Shown here: positions 45,266 to 53,703 of the stretch, one piece after another | How positions within the stretch are numbered: the first letter of the stretch is position 1 | Layout of the letters: each line of letters starts with the position of its first letter | Source: Rhodospirillum sp. | GTDB taxonomy: Bacteria; Pseudomonadota; Alphaproteobacteria; Dongiales; Dongiaceae | Direction: 5' to 3' | DNA length: 64,000 bases | Assembly: GCA_013822765.1 (NCBI GenBank) | Contig: PNKY01000005.1 | Coordinates: forward strand, 62,001-126,000 | The notes under the pieces: model-generated | The model's database searches: none | What the model saw: the letters and a program-made list of their open reading frames with translations, nothing else | What the model was told of the DNA's origin: nothing | Translations under genes and position numbers: made by a program

Positions 45266-46287
45266 TACTGCGCGACGCAGCCTTGCGGATCGCTGCACGC
45301 GCCTGCATCACCGGCGCTCTCGTTCGCAGTGGGCGCTGGCTGAGCCGGAACGGCATCGGCCATGGGCGCCGGCTCAGGTTCCGGTATTGGCGCGGGTTCC
45401 GCCGGCTCCGATGCGGGTTGTGGCAACGGCGACGGCCCGGCAATTCCCGGCTCTTGTGTGGACGGTGGCGGCTCAGGTTGCGCTGGCTGCTGCACAGCGT
45501 CCGCATCGCTCGACGTTGGCGTATCGCCGCTCACCGGTTCCGCGATGGGCATGCTCGGCTCTGGCGTAGGCAACGGCTCCACGGTAGCGACCCGTGGCAT
45601 GTTCTGTTCCGGCGCCTCCGGCGCTGCGTTCGACGCGGGCTGCTCGGGCGCGCGCATATAGCCGGGCGCGCCGGGGCCCAACTGATCGGCGAGATCCTGG
45701 GCCGCGGCGCGACCGAAATAGACCTGGGTCAGCGTGATGCTCGGCCCCTTCTTGTCGGAGCAGACCTTGGTCGCCGTCACGCAGGTGACGTTCGGCTCCG
45801 GCTTGAAGCTCGCGGCTTCCAGCCAGTCCTCGACCTTGTGCTCCGCCTTGTTGCCGAAGTAGTCCTCGGTCAGTTCGTCATCGAGGCCACCGGCATCGGA
45901 GCAGGAGCGCGAGCGGCGATCGCAGGTGACGCCGCGTTTGGGCGAGAACAGGAATACCTGCTCGCCGTACTTCTTGACGGCGCGGTTGGCGACGCGCTCG
46001 CCGAAGTAGCGCGTGGTCGCGTAGTAGTCGAAGCCGAAGCGGTCGTAGCAGACGTTGCGCGCACGATCGCACGTGACGGACCGCGACGGACGGAAGATCG
46101 GCCCGTTGTCGTAGCCCCCGTCGTAGCCAGAGCCGAAGCCGCCGCCGTAGGCGTAGCCGCCATTGGAACCGTAGCCGCCCTGTTGGGCGACGGAGCCGGG
46201 CTGAACGCCGGGCTGGCCGTAATAGGTCGGCGCGCAGCCAGCGACCGCCAGCAGCGCAAGCGCGACAACGCTCAATCGAATCGACAT
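45265..46287 (-). CDS. YcgJ-like repeat lipoprotein with Pro-rich tail
   Basis: 340 residues from ATG 46287. A lipoprotein signal (VVALALLAVAGCAP; lipobox VAGC) is followed by a Gly/Tyr-rich linker. Three copies of a Cys-x5-Cys plus YFG repeat follow: CDRARNVCYDRFG with ATTRYFGERVANRAVKKYG; CDRRSRSCSDAGG with LTEDYFGNK; and CVTATKVCSDKKG with LTQVYFGRAAAQ. The last 130 residues are Pro/Glu-rich and probably span the periplasm. It is a paralog of the downstream gene, which has one full copy. Confidence 0.8.
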   Translation of the reverse strand: MSIRLSVVALALLAVAGCAPTYYGQPGVQPGSVAQQGGYGSNGGYAYGGGFGSGYDGGYDNGPIFRPSRSVTCDRARNVCYDRFGFDYYATTRYFGERVANRAVKKYGEQVFLFSPKRGVTCDRRSRSCSDAGGLDDELTEDYFGNKAEHKVEDWLEAASFKPEPNVTCVTATKVCSDKKGPSITLTQVYFGRAAAQDLADQLGPGAPGYMRAPEQPASNAAPEAPEQNMPRVATVEPLPTPEPSMPIAEPVSGDTPTSSDADAVQQPAQPEPPPSTQEPGIAGPSPLPQPASEPAEPAPIPEPEPAPMADAVPAQPAPTANESAGDAGACSDPQGCVAQ

Positions 46288-46365
46288 CGTGAACCCCACA
46301 GCAGTCCTGCGACTGAAACTAGGCGGCAGGGTCAGACCCTGCTGGCGAATTTGCCGTGAGGCCGA

Positions 46366-47295
46366 TCACATGATCGCGAGGCGCGGCGGCGTGCGGCCCT
46401 TGTTGGCGCGGTCCCGCTCGACCTCGGCCAAGGCCCAATCCCGGAATGCCTTGATTTTCGGGACATTCTGCCGGCCATCGCGATAGACCAGCCAGTACTG
46501 CGAATCGTTGTGCGTGCACACGATCGGCAGCACCTGCACCAGGCGCCCAGACTCCAGCTCGGCATCGAACAGGGCCGGCGTCACCAGCGCAATTCCCTGT
46601 CCCGCCACGGCGGCGCTGCCCAGCATCTGCTGCGTCGGCATCTCGACACCGGCGCCCTTGAGCGGCGGCATCTTCGTAATGCCGGCGGCGGCGAACCAGC
46701 GATCCCAGCATTCATCCTTGCCATCGAGGATCGTCACATTGAACAGATCCTCGGCCTTCGTGATCGGTCCGTGACGCTTCAGGAAGTCCGGGCTCGCGAC
46801 GGCGGTCAGATGCACCGGGAACAGCATGTGAGCCTTGAGGCCGGGCCATATGCCTTTGCCGCCGCGGATGCCGATGTCGAACTCCTCCTGGGTGAAATCG
46901 ACCATGCGCTGTGAGACCTCGAGGCGCACGGAGATGTTGGGGTGCGCCACCTGGAAGCGGCCGAGCCGCGGCACCAGCCAGTTGGTGCAAACGGTATTCA
47001 CCGCCGTCACCGACAGCACGTTCTCGTCCGTCTCGCGCAGATTGGCGAAAGCGACATTCAGGCGCTGGAAGGCTTCGGCCACCCCGGGCGCCAGGCGCTT
47101 GCCCGCTTCCGACAAGACAACCTTGCGGGCCTGCCGCAAGAACAGCGGCGCGCCCACGCGGTCTTCCAACAGCTTCACCTGATAGGAGACCGCAGCCTGA
47201 GTCATTCCCAACTCTTCGGCGGCCTTGGTGAAACTGCCATGGCGGGCGGCGGCCTCGAAGGCCCGGATGGCAGGCAAGGGCGGCAGGCGCGACAT
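46366..47295 (-). CDS. LysR-family regulator, GcvA type
   Basis: A 309-residue regulator: N-terminal PPLPAIRAFEAAARHGSF and AAEELGMTQAAVSYQVKLLE (helix-turn-helix), then a LysR effector domain (FDIGIRGGKGIWPGLKAH, WLVYRDGRQNVPKIKAF). It is divergent from the DUF1127 gene 125 bp away. Its effector and targets are unknown. Confidence 0.93.
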   Translation of the reverse strand: MSRLPPLPAIRAFEAAARHGSFTKAAEELGMTQAAVSYQVKLLEDRVGAPLFLRQARKVVLSEAGKRLAPGVAEAFQRLNVAFANLRETDENVLSVTAVNTVCTNWLVPRLGRFQVAHPNISVRLEVSQRMVDFTQEEFDIGIRGGKGIWPGLKAHMLFPVHLTAVASPDFLKRHGPITKAEDLFNVTILDGKDECWDRWFAAAGITKMPPLKGAGVEMPTQQMLGSAAVAGQGIALVTPALFDAELESGRLVQVLPIVCTHNDSQYWLVYRDGRQNVPKIKAFRDWALAEVERDRANKGRTPPRLAIM

Positions 47296-47420
47296 CGGCG
47301 ATCCATAAGGTGGCTTTATGCTCTTCCCCTGAGGATCGGTTTGAATGGCCGGAAAGTCGAGCGCAAATTCATCGCCGACACATAAGTCAGCCTTGGCCTT
47401 TAGAAACAGATGAGTCGGTC

Positions 47421-47636
47421 ATGAGACAAGTGGTTGAAATCCGTAGACTTCCCCTCCCCGCGCGCTCCGCGCCGACTTGGGCGGGCCGCCTGCATGCCTG
47501 GCTGTTCGAGGCGCGCGACCGACAGAAGACCGTCGCGCTGCGGGACTGCTCGCGGCATCTCCTGCGCGACATCGGACTTCTGGATGACCGGAGCGCCAAC
47601 ACCCTGTTGCGGGACGATACTATGTTCCGGCGCTAG
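47421..47636 (+). CDS. DUF1127 small protein
   Basis: A 71-residue protein from ATG 47421. The C-terminal DUF1127 core is LRDCSRHLLRDIGLLDDRS; such small arginine-rich proteins are linked to phosphate, carbon and RNA regulation in alphaproteobacteria. A conserved Trp pair precedes the core (WAGRLHAWLFEAR). Its end overlaps the convergent NYN gene by 17 bp. Confidence 0.85.
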   Translation: MRQVVEIRRLPLPARSAPTWAGRLHAWLFEARDRQKTVALRDCSRHLLRDIGLLDDRSANTLLRDDTMFRR

Positions 47637-48420
47637 GCGTGGCGCGTGGCGCGGAACTGCGCCGCCGCCGGCGTGGCTTCGGTGCGGCGGCTGCCGTTTC
47701 CGGCTTCAGCTTCACGCGCAGGCGCCGGCCTTCCGACTGGTCAATCTCGAGCGCGCCGGACTTGCGCACCAGGTCGCTGAGCTTGGCGACGCCGTAGCTG
47801 CGCGGATCGAAATCCGGCGCAAGATTCGCGAGCCGCGTGCCGAGCGCCCCCAGGCTGACCCAGCCATCCTCGCTGTCCATCTGCGCGATCGCGGTTCTCA
47901 ACAGCGGCACCGCATCGCTCGGCGTCTGCGCCTTGACCGGTGCACCGGTCTGCGTCTGCGCCTGCGCGTGTGCGCCGATGAGCAGGTTCTCCGTGTAGAT
48001 GAAGCGGCGGCACGCCTGGCGGAAGCTCTCCGGCGTCTTGCGCTCGCCGAAGCCAAAGACGTCGAGCCCCTGCTCGCGGATGCGCGCGGCGAGGCGGGTG
48101 AAGTCGCTGTCGGAGGAAATCAGGCAGAAGCCTTCGAACCGCCCGCTGTGCATCAGGTCCATGGCATCGATCACCAGCGCGATGTCCGACGCGTTCTTGC
48201 CCGTGACATAGGCGAACTGCTGGTGCGCGATGATGGCGTGCTTGGCGAGGATGTCGGTCCAGCCGCGCAGGCCGGCGCGCGTGAAGTCGCCGTAGATGCG
48301 CCGGACGCTGGCCTCGCCCAATTGCGCGATTTCCTCGAACAAACGGTCGGCGATTTTGGCCGAGGTGTTGTCGGCGTCGATCAGGACGGCCAAACGTGGC
48401 GAGCGGGGTTCGAGGGCCAT
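47620..48420 (-). CDS. NYN domain protein with OST-HTH/LOTUS domain
   Basis: A 266-residue protein. Residues 8-150 are a NYN (PIN-like) nuclease domain with acidic residues in VLIDADNTSA, KNASDIALVIDAMDL and ISSDSDFTRLA. Residues about 170-240 resemble an OST-HTH/LOTUS RNA-binding module (LRTAIAQMDSEDGWVSLGAL, YGVAKLSDLVRKSG). The basic tail (PKPRRRRRSSAP) could bind nucleic acid. Likely an RNA-processing protein of the LabA/DUF88 group; no target is known. Confidence 0.9.
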   Translation of the reverse strand: MALEPRSPRLAVLIDADNTSAKIADRLFEEIAQLGEASVRRIYGDFTRAGLRGWTDILAKHAIIAHQQFAYVTGKNASDIALVIDAMDLMHSGRFEGFCLISSDSDFTRLAARIREQGLDVFGFGERKTPESFRQACRRFIYTENLLIGAHAQAQTQTGAPVKAQTPSDAVPLLRTAIAQMDSEDGWVSLGALGTRLANLAPDFDPRSYGVAKLSDLVRKSGALEIDQSEGRRLRVKLKPETAAAAPKPRRRRRSSAPRATPSAGT

Positions 48421-48728
48421 TCCGTGTCTCCCGAGTCGATTGCGCGGCCAGCATACGCCGGGGCCGTCACGTCCCGATACCGTTCTGTCCCAAAGCCTTG
48501 GCGGATGCCACCCTGCCGGGATGTGACGGCAGGCACGTCTCTCCTCAAATTCTCCACCTTGTCTCCAAGCATGTGCGCGTGGTCTCGCCTATGTCTTTCC
48601 CCGCCGCCGCCCGGTCACCTGCCCTGAATCGGCCGGTCCGGCGGATCAAAAGCACCGATGGGCCGCGTCACCGCGCAGATTGCGCGGCCCATCGCGTGCA
48701 CGCGCAATGTGAGAGAGGGAGAGAGATC
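48421..48728. other. Intergenic region with a strong hairpin
   Basis: 308 bp between divergent genes. The main feature is an inverted repeat with perfect 11-bp arms GATGGGCCGCG and CGCGGCCCATC (48657-48667 and 48683-48693; 15-nt loop), located 36 bp before the GTG start of the next gene. The first nine arm bases match the terminator arms at 21026. It could be a 5' leader hairpin. No gene is recognised. Confidence 0.5.
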
Positions 48729-49163
48729 GTGCAGCGCAAGAACAATGCCGTCTTGATCGCGGCCGCCGCATTCGGCGCGCTGATCGTCGCCGGCTTCGCG
48801 GGCGTTTCCCACACCGATGAGCCGGTCCACCGTCCGAACGACCGCGCCAACCATCAACCGAAGCAGGAGTCGGTTCGCGAGAACCAGGCAGTCGTCACCA
48901 AGCTGGGCGACGGCGCCACCGCCGTCAGCTATTGGGCCAGCGCCTCCGACGGCTGGCATGTGGTAACGACGGTCGACACCGTGGTCGCCGCCGATACCGA
49001 GACGGAGCAGCATCTGATCGTGCGCTTCTCGGCGACGCTGATGCCCGGCCAGGAGCAGCTGGTCACGGTTCCGGGCGAAGTCGGCACGGAACAGATGGCG
49101 CTGCGAATCCGTCGGGTCGGCGATCAGATTCAGATGACGCGGGTCGCCGATCCGTCGATCTAG
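48729..49163 (+). CDS. Exported protein of unknown function
   Basis: A 144-residue protein. The chosen start is GTG 48729 because GAGAGAGGGAGAGAG, a purine-rich ribosome site, lies just before it, and because a signal-type hydrophobic stretch follows at once (VLIAAAAFGALIVAGFAG). The mature part is beta-rich (VVTTVDTVVAADTETEQHLIV). No family is recognised. Its stop overlaps the convergent LysR gene by 4 bp. Confidence 0.65.
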   Translation: MQRKNNAVLIAAAAFGALIVAGFAGVSHTDEPVHRPNDRANHQPKQESVRENQAVVTKLGDGATAVSYWASASDGWHVVTTVDTVVAADTETEQHLIVRFSATLMPGQEQLVTVPGEVGTEQMALRIRRVGDQIQMTRVADPSI

Positions 49164-50110
49164 CGCCCGGCTTCCGCCAGCAGCCACTTGAAGAAACTTC
49201 GGATGCGCGCCTCGCGTGCGCGATCCGCCCGGCACAGGGCCCAGTAGGCGTTGCGGTCGGCGATGCTGGTCGCGAACAGCCGCACCAGGCGGCCGCTCGC
49301 GATGTCGCGCGCCACCAGGATCTCGGGCGCCAAGGCGATGCCCTTGCCCGCGATCGCCGCCTCGATCGCGAGCTGGCTGGCGTTGAACAGCGGGCCTTCC
49401 AGCGCCTTGCGGATCGCGCCGTCAATGGCGACGCCGGCGGCTGCGAACCAGGCTTCCCATTCCGAGACCGGGCGGCTGCGCTTGGACGTCGTTCGCCAGG
49501 CCGGCGTCGCGGTGCGGATCAGCATGTGCCGCGCAAGACCCGCCGGCGAGCGGAGCGCGGGATCCTTGGCCACGGCAGGCGCGCAGATCGCGACGATCTC
49601 GCCGCGCGGCCACAAGCGCCGCGCATGGAGGCCCTCACCATAGGGACCTGGCCCGTAGCGCACGGCGACGTCGATGATGCGGTCGCGCCGCAGATCGACC
49701 AGCGTCTCGTCCGCCACCACCCGCAACTCCATCTTCGGGTGCGCCGCCTGGAACTCGATCAGGCGCGGCGCCAGCCACTTGGTGGCGAAGGATGGCACAC
49801 AGCTGACCGTCAAGGCGTGCGGCCCGACGGCCCGCCCTTCCAGCCGGAGGCCGTCGAGCACCCGGCCCAGCCGCAGGAAGGTGTCCTGCGCTTCCTGCGC
49901 CAGGCTTTCGCCGGCCGGCGTCAGCTGCAGCGAGCGATGCAGCCGCTCGAACAAGGCGAGGCCGAGGTGCGATTCGAGACGCCGGATCTGATGGCTGATC
50001 GCGGTCGGCGTCACCGAAAGCTCGCGCGCCGCCTCCTTGAAGCTGCCGAGGCGGGAAGCCGATTCGAACGCACGCAAGGCGGTCCAGGACAGGGCGGCAA
50101 GATTGGACAT
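49160..50110 (-). CDS. LysR-family regulator, GcvA type
   Basis: A 316-residue regulator from ATG 50110 (SWTALRAFESASRLGSF, then AARELSVTPTAISHQIRRLE). The long frame upstream to 50365 has no similarity to the family. A perfect dyad lies just before the start. It is divergent from the FMN oxidoreductase gene and probably regulates it. Confidence 0.93.
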   Translation of the reverse strand: MSNLAALSWTALRAFESASRLGSFKEAARELSVTPTAISHQIRRLESHLGLALFERLHRSLQLTPAGESLAQEAQDTFLRLGRVLDGLRLEGRAVGPHALTVSCVPSFATKWLAPRLIEFQAAHPKMELRVVADETLVDLRRDRIIDVAVRYGPGPYGEGLHARRLWPRGEIVAICAPAVAKDPALRSPAGLARHMLIRTATPAWRTTSKRSRPVSEWEAWFAAAGVAIDGAIRKALEGPLFNASQLAIEAAIAGKGIALAPEILVARDIASGRLVRLFATSIADRNAYWALCRADRAREARIRSFFKWLLAEAGR

Positions 50111-50117
50111 GACATTC

Positions 50118-50136
50118 AGATGAAACAGATTCATCT
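50118..50136. promoter_or_regulatory. Candidate LysR operator dyad
   Basis: AGATGAA-ACAGA-TTCATCT is a perfect 7-bp inverted repeat with a 5-bp centre, 7 bp upstream of the lysR start and 74 bp from the divergent oxidoreductase start. It has the T-N11-A character of LysR sites and is probably bound by the adjacent regulator. Confidence 0.55.
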
Positions 50137-50210
50137 CAAGGTCAAGTGAAGTCATTTGCGGGCAGGCGGGGCGTCCGGCAGAGTACAGCGACCCTGAATG
50201 GGAGATCGCC

Positions 50211-50786
50211 GTGACCGACCGCCGCTTCACGTTCGTCATCGCCAGCGCCAGGCGCGACGGCAACACCGAGTTTCTGATGCGCAAGGCCGCGGACCATCTG
50301 CCGCCGGAGTGCCGGCAGCAGTGGCTGCACCTGATGGATCTGCCGCTGGCGCCGTTCGAGGACATCCGGCATTCGGTCGGCGTCTATCCGCAGCCCGAAG
50401 GCAACGAGCGCATCCTGTTTGATGCGACGCTGAACGCGACCGACCTTGTCTTCGGTGTGCCGCTCTATTGGTACAGCGTGCCCTACTCCGCGAAGCTCTA
50501 TCTCGATTATTGGAGCGCGTGGTTGCGCGTGCCCGGCGCCGACTTCAAGGCGCGCATGGCCGGCAAGACGCTGTGGGGCGTGTGCGCGCTCAGCGACGAG
50601 GACTTCAGCCATGCCGACCCATTGATCGGCACGCTGCGGCTGACCGCCGAGTATCTCAGCATGGGCTTCGGCGGCGTGCTGCTCGGCTACGGCAGCAAGC
50701 CGGGCGACGTGGTGAGCGATACCAGCGCGCTGAGCAAGGCGGCAACCTTCTTCGCCCAGTCACCGACCCGGCTCGCGGCGCAATGA
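50211..50786 (+). CDS. NAD(P)H-dependent FMN oxidoreductase-like protein
   Basis: A 191-residue flavodoxin-fold protein with a GTG start. The FMN phosphate loop is IASARRDGNTEFL, and VFGVPLYWYSVPYSAKLYLD is the second flavin-site region typical of NADPH-dependent FMN reductases and quinone reductases. It is divergent from a LysR gene with an operator dyad between, so it is probably induced by a small molecule, for example a quinone or electrophile. Confidence 0.88.
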   Translation: MTDRRFTFVIASARRDGNTEFLMRKAADHLPPECRQQWLHLMDLPLAPFEDIRHSVGVYPQPEGNERILFDATLNATDLVFGVPLYWYSVPYSAKLYLDYWSAWLRVPGADFKARMAGKTLWGVCALSDEDFSHADPLIGTLRLTAEYLSMGFGGVLLGYGSKPGDVVSDTSALSKAATFFAQSPTRLAAQ

Positions 50787-50787
50787 T

Positions 50788-51042
50788 CTATTCCGCCGCC
50801 CGCGTGCCGCACGGCGCATCGCGCAGATAGCGTTCGGTCGAGGCCGGATACTTCGCCAGCATCGCCGCCGGCCGGATCGGCCGCGCCACCAGGTTGCCGC
50901 CGCAGTTGGGGCAGCTGCCGCCGAACACGTTGTCGGCGCAAGTTGCACAGAAGGTGCACTCGAACGTGCAGATGCGCGCCACCGTACTCTCCGGCGGCAG
51001 GTCGCGATCGCAGCATTCGCAGTTGGGTTTCAGTTGGAGCAT
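50788..51042 (-). CDS. DUF1272 zinc-ribbon-like protein
   Basis: An 84-residue protein with the DUF1272 cysteine pattern: CECCDRDLPPES, ICTFECTFCATCADNVFGG and CPNCGGNLVARP. These Cys pairs are likely to bind zinc. Function is unknown. The start is ATG 51042; a longer frame would run into tRNA-Leu. It is convergent with the FMN oxidoreductase gene. Confidence 0.92.
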   Translation of the reverse strand: MLQLKPNCECCDRDLPPESTVARICTFECTFCATCADNVFGGSCPNCGGNLVARPIRPAAMLAKYPASTERYLRDAPCGTRAAE

Positions 51043-51061
51043 GAATTTGGCTCGTTGAAGT

Positions 51062-51150
51062 TGGTGCCCGCGGCCGGACTCGAACCGGCACGGCCCTTTC
51101 GGGCCGAGGGATTTTAAGTCCCTTGTGTCTACCAATTCCACCACGCAGGC
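51062..51150 (-). tRNA. tRNA-Leu(TAA)
   Basis: An 89-nt class II tRNA on the minus strand: acceptor GCCTGCG/CGCGGGC, anticodon arm AAGGGACTTAAAATCCCT (anticodon TAA), long variable arm CGGCCCGAAAGGGCCG and T-arm GGTTCGAGTCC, with CCA encoded. The frame of the DUF1272 gene runs through it but this is coincidental. Confidence 0.97.
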
Positions 51151-51199
51151 TTCCGGCGCATGCCTAACACGGGCGCGGCGCTACCGACAATGGCGGGCC

Positions 51200-51856
51200 C
51201 TACAAGGGCGCTGTTTGGGTCAGGATTGGGAACTTTGCCGCCAGGCCGGTCAGGATGAACTCGATCGCGATCGAGGCGATGATAATGCCCATGACGCGGT
51301 TGAAGACCGTCATGGCGGTGGGACTGAGGAACTTGTCCGCTTTCGCCGACAGGCGCAGCGCGACATAGACGATGAGCGCGACCAGCACGACCACCAGGCT
51401 GACCGCGATCTTGTGTGCGATGCTGTGCAGCGCCGTCGCATCGACGATGGTGGTGACGATGGCGCCAGGCCCCGCCAGCAGCGGGATGCCGAGCGGCACG
51501 ATCCCGATCGAGGTGACGTTGACCTCGGTGTCCTCGCCGCCGGCGCGCGCCGCGGACTTGGCCCGCATCATCTCCAACGCAGTCAGCAGCAGCAGGATGC
51601 CGCCCGCGATGCGGAAGGACTCGATCGTGATCGCGAACAGGCCGAGCAAGGCGCCGCCGAGATAGGTGAAGCTCAGCAGCGTGACGAGCACGGTCACGGC
51701 AGCGACCATCGAGATGTGGCGCTTCTCCTGGCTGGCTCGGCCCTGCACCAGGCCGAGGAAGATCGGCAGGATGGTCAGCGGATTGATCAGCGCCAGCAGG
51801 CCGACCAGCAGCCGCACATATTCGTTCCACTCGCGCAGCTCAAAACCCTCGGACAT
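51200..51856 (-). CDS. MarC-family integral membrane protein
   Basis: A 218-residue protein with six predicted membrane helices. The MarC signature LLALINPLTILPIFLGL, IAGGILLLLTALEMM and the NPLG-like stretch IVPLGIPLLAGPGAIVTT are present. The family has no settled role despite its original link to multiple antibiotic resistance. It is transcribed toward the tRNA and downstream of the GMC genes, but 34 bp separate it from them. Confidence 0.94.
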   Translation of the reverse strand: MSEGFELREWNEYVRLLVGLLALINPLTILPIFLGLVQGRASQEKRHISMVAAVTVLVTLLSFTYLGGALLGLFAITIESFRIAGGILLLLTALEMMRAKSAARAGGEDTEVNVTSIGIVPLGIPLLAGPGAIVTTIVDATALHSIAHKIAVSLVVVLVALIVYVALRLSAKADKFLSPTAMTVFNRVMGIIIASIAIEFILTGLAAKFPILTQTAPL

Positions 51857-51889
51857 GGATCCCCCATGAGGGCGGCTGATCCGGCCGAT

Positions 51890-53386
51890 CTATTGATGCA
51901 GGCTGGCCGGGGCGCCGCTATCGACGTTCTGGGACTCAGCTTCGTCCGCCGCGAGGTGTTCCGCAAGCCGCAATGCAAGCTGGACGATGGTCAGGGTCGG
52001 GGTGCCGTGGCCACCGCCGGGAAACACCGACGAGCCGGCGACATAGAGATTACCCATGCCGAACAGCCGGCAGTTGCGGTCCACCACGCCGGTCGCGGGA
52101 TCGTCGGACATGCGCGTGCCGCCCATGTGGTGACAGGCGGCGATCGCCACGTCGTCCGGATACGGCGCCTCGCCCAGCACCCAGGGGGCGAGACGCGCCC
52201 GGCCGATGTCCTGCACCGCGAGGTAGAAGCCGAGGGCCTTCGCCGCCTCGCGCAGGGTGCGCAGATCGAGCTCGCTGCGGCTCCAATGCAGCGCCACCCG
52301 CGGAATGCCGAACCGGTCGACGGCGCCGCCGAGCGCCACGCGGTTGTCGGGGCGCGGCTCCTGCTCCGCCGTCGCCTGCAGGCGGTGCGCACAGAGCTGT
52401 CCGGTCCACAGCTGCCCAGCCGCCCAGTTCGCCCAGTTCGGGGCCGCGCACGCCACGTCCTCGAGCAGCGCCTTGGCCGCGCCGCCCGAGGTCGGATGCA
52501 GACGCAGGCTGCAGCTGAGAATGTCGTTCTCGGCGACCATGCGCGGGGTCAGCGCCAGCAGCGTCATGGACTCGCCGCGCGGCGCATCCGGATCGGTGCG
52601 GCGCGCGACGAAGCCGGTCTCGACAATGGCATCGCCGATAGTGGCGTGGTGGTGCTCGAACCAGTAGCGGCCGACGGTGTCGCCCTGCCCCTTCAGCAGG
52701 GCGCCGCCCGATGCGGCATTGCACCACAGCAATAGCCGGCTGTTCTCGATCCCGCCGCACGCGAGGACGAACGTCTTCGCTGTGACGGAGGCATGCGCGC
52801 CTGCGTAGTTCTCGACCGCGACGGACGCGACGGCGCCGCCGGCTACTTCCATCCGCGTCAGGTTGCAGTCGAGGCAGAGGAAGATCCGATCGCTGGCCAG
52901 GATCTCGTCGCGGTATTTCTCCGCGAACCGCACCGGCGGCGAGAAGGAGACGTCGATCTTGCGCAGCATGCCGCCTTTCAGCGGTTCGTCCGCATCCGGC
53001 AGGCCGATCTCCACGATCTCCATCGCCGCGGGCAGATGGGGGTCGAGGTCGGAGCGTCGGATCGGCCAGCGGCCGATGTTCGCAACGCCCTTGCCGGCGA
53101 ACTCGTGCGCGTCCAGCGGCCGGCACCAGCCGGCCCAGTGGTTGGACGCGCCGCCGAAATAGCGCAAGCGGCAGACGTCGAGATCGAAATACTTGTCGCC
53201 GATGGTCTCGCCGACAAAGGAATCCTGCGACTGTTCCGACCAGTCCCAGCCGCCGGCCTCGAGCAGCAGCACCTTGCGGCCCTTCGCCGCCAGCGAACGC
53301 GCGCAGGTGATGCCCGCCGGACCGGCGCCGATGATGCAGAACTCGATGCCCTCGAGCGCGGCGAGCGCCGCGAACGGAATCTCCAT
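51890..53386 (-). CDS. GMC-family FAD oxidoreductase, unit 1
   Basis: A 498-residue flavoprotein. The N-terminal Rossmann motif is IIGAGPAGITCARSLAAKG (residues about 17-35). The C-terminal GMC motifs are CHHMGGTRM (active-site region with conserved His) and PGGGHGTPTLTIVQLALRL. It oxidises an alcohol, polyol or sugar and passes electrons to an acceptor; there is no signal peptide of its own. The start ATG abuts the stop of the 40-residue Tat-like microprotein (TGAATG), and the same layout occurs in unit 2, which is clearly paralogous. Confidence 0.92.
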   Translation of the reverse strand: MEIPFAALAALEGIEFCIIGAGPAGITCARSLAAKGRKVLLLEAGGWDWSEQSQDSFVGETIGDKYFDLDVCRLRYFGGASNHWAGWCRPLDAHEFAGKGVANIGRWPIRRSDLDPHLPAAMEIVEIGLPDADEPLKGGMLRKIDVSFSPPVRFAEKYRDEILASDRIFLCLDCNLTRMEVAGGAVASVAVENYAGAHASVTAKTFVLACGGIENSRLLLWCNAASGGALLKGQGDTVGRYWFEHHHATIGDAIVETGFVARRTDPDAPRGESMTLLALTPRMVAENDILSCSLRLHPTSGGAAKALLEDVACAAPNWANWAAGQLWTGQLCAHRLQATAEQEPRPDNRVALGGAVDRFGIPRVALHWSRSELDLRTLREAAKALGFYLAVQDIGRARLAPWVLGEAPYPDDVAIAACHHMGGTRMSDDPATGVVDRNCRLFGMGNLYVAGSSVFPGGGHGTPTLTIVQLALRLAEHLAADEAESQNVDSGAPASLHQ

Positions 53387-53509
53387 TCAGAGATCCTCGG
53401 CGCGGACGATCCAGCGCGACACCGTCACGATCTTCGGCGTCGGCGCAGCAACCGTCAGGCCGAGCGCCCCCAGAAGCAAAAGAAACGACCTGCGCCCAAG
53501 CCGCAGCAT
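53387..53509 (-). CDS. Twin-arginine-like microprotein, unit 1
   Basis: A 40-residue frame from ATG 53509 to a TGA that touches the GMC start. The opening MLRLGRRSFLLLLGALGLTV is a twin-arginine plus hydrophobic core; the rest is APTPKIVTVSRWIVRAEDL. Unit 2 encodes a homolog that keeps RRSFLL, LGA-GL, PKI-T-SRWI-RA-D at the same spacing. Selection on the protein is therefore likely. It may be a Tat-exported small subunit that carries the signal-less GMC enzyme across the membrane, or a membrane tether. No known family. Confidence 0.75.
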   Translation of the reverse strand: MLRLGRRSFLLLLGALGLTVAAPTPKIVTVSRWIVRAEDL

Positions 53510-53578
53510 CGTGGTCCCCAAGTATCGTTGCCCTCGGGTGCGAGACTATGGCAGCGGCGCAGGGGAAACCAGAGAAAC

Positions 53579-53587
53579 TGCTGTGAC
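53579..53587. promoter_or_regulatory. Conserved 9-mer upstream of unit 1
   Basis: TGCTGTGAC lies 70 bp before the unit 1 microprotein start and recurs at 55332-55340, 66 bp before the unit 2 start, each preceded by GAAA. On the sense strand it reads GTCACAGCA. It may be a regulator site or promoter part kept by the duplication. Confidence 0.4.
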
Positions 53588-53703
53588 GGTGGTAACAGTT
53601 GCGTCGGGACGCCGCCGCTATTCTTGCAACTCGCCCAAAATTTGAGCAGCTCTGCCTGCGTTACACGCACCGCCCAGCCATCACGCTGGCCGGCGATGCC
53701 GTG

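Noticed and set aside
45362..45661. Gly/Ser-rich plus-strand frame
   Set aside because: It mirrors the Pro/Glu-rich tail of the YcgJ-like lipoprotein on the other strand.
50788..51144. Long start of the DUF1272 protein
   Set aside because: The first 34 codons lie over tRNA-Leu(TAA); the ATG at 51042 fits the family.
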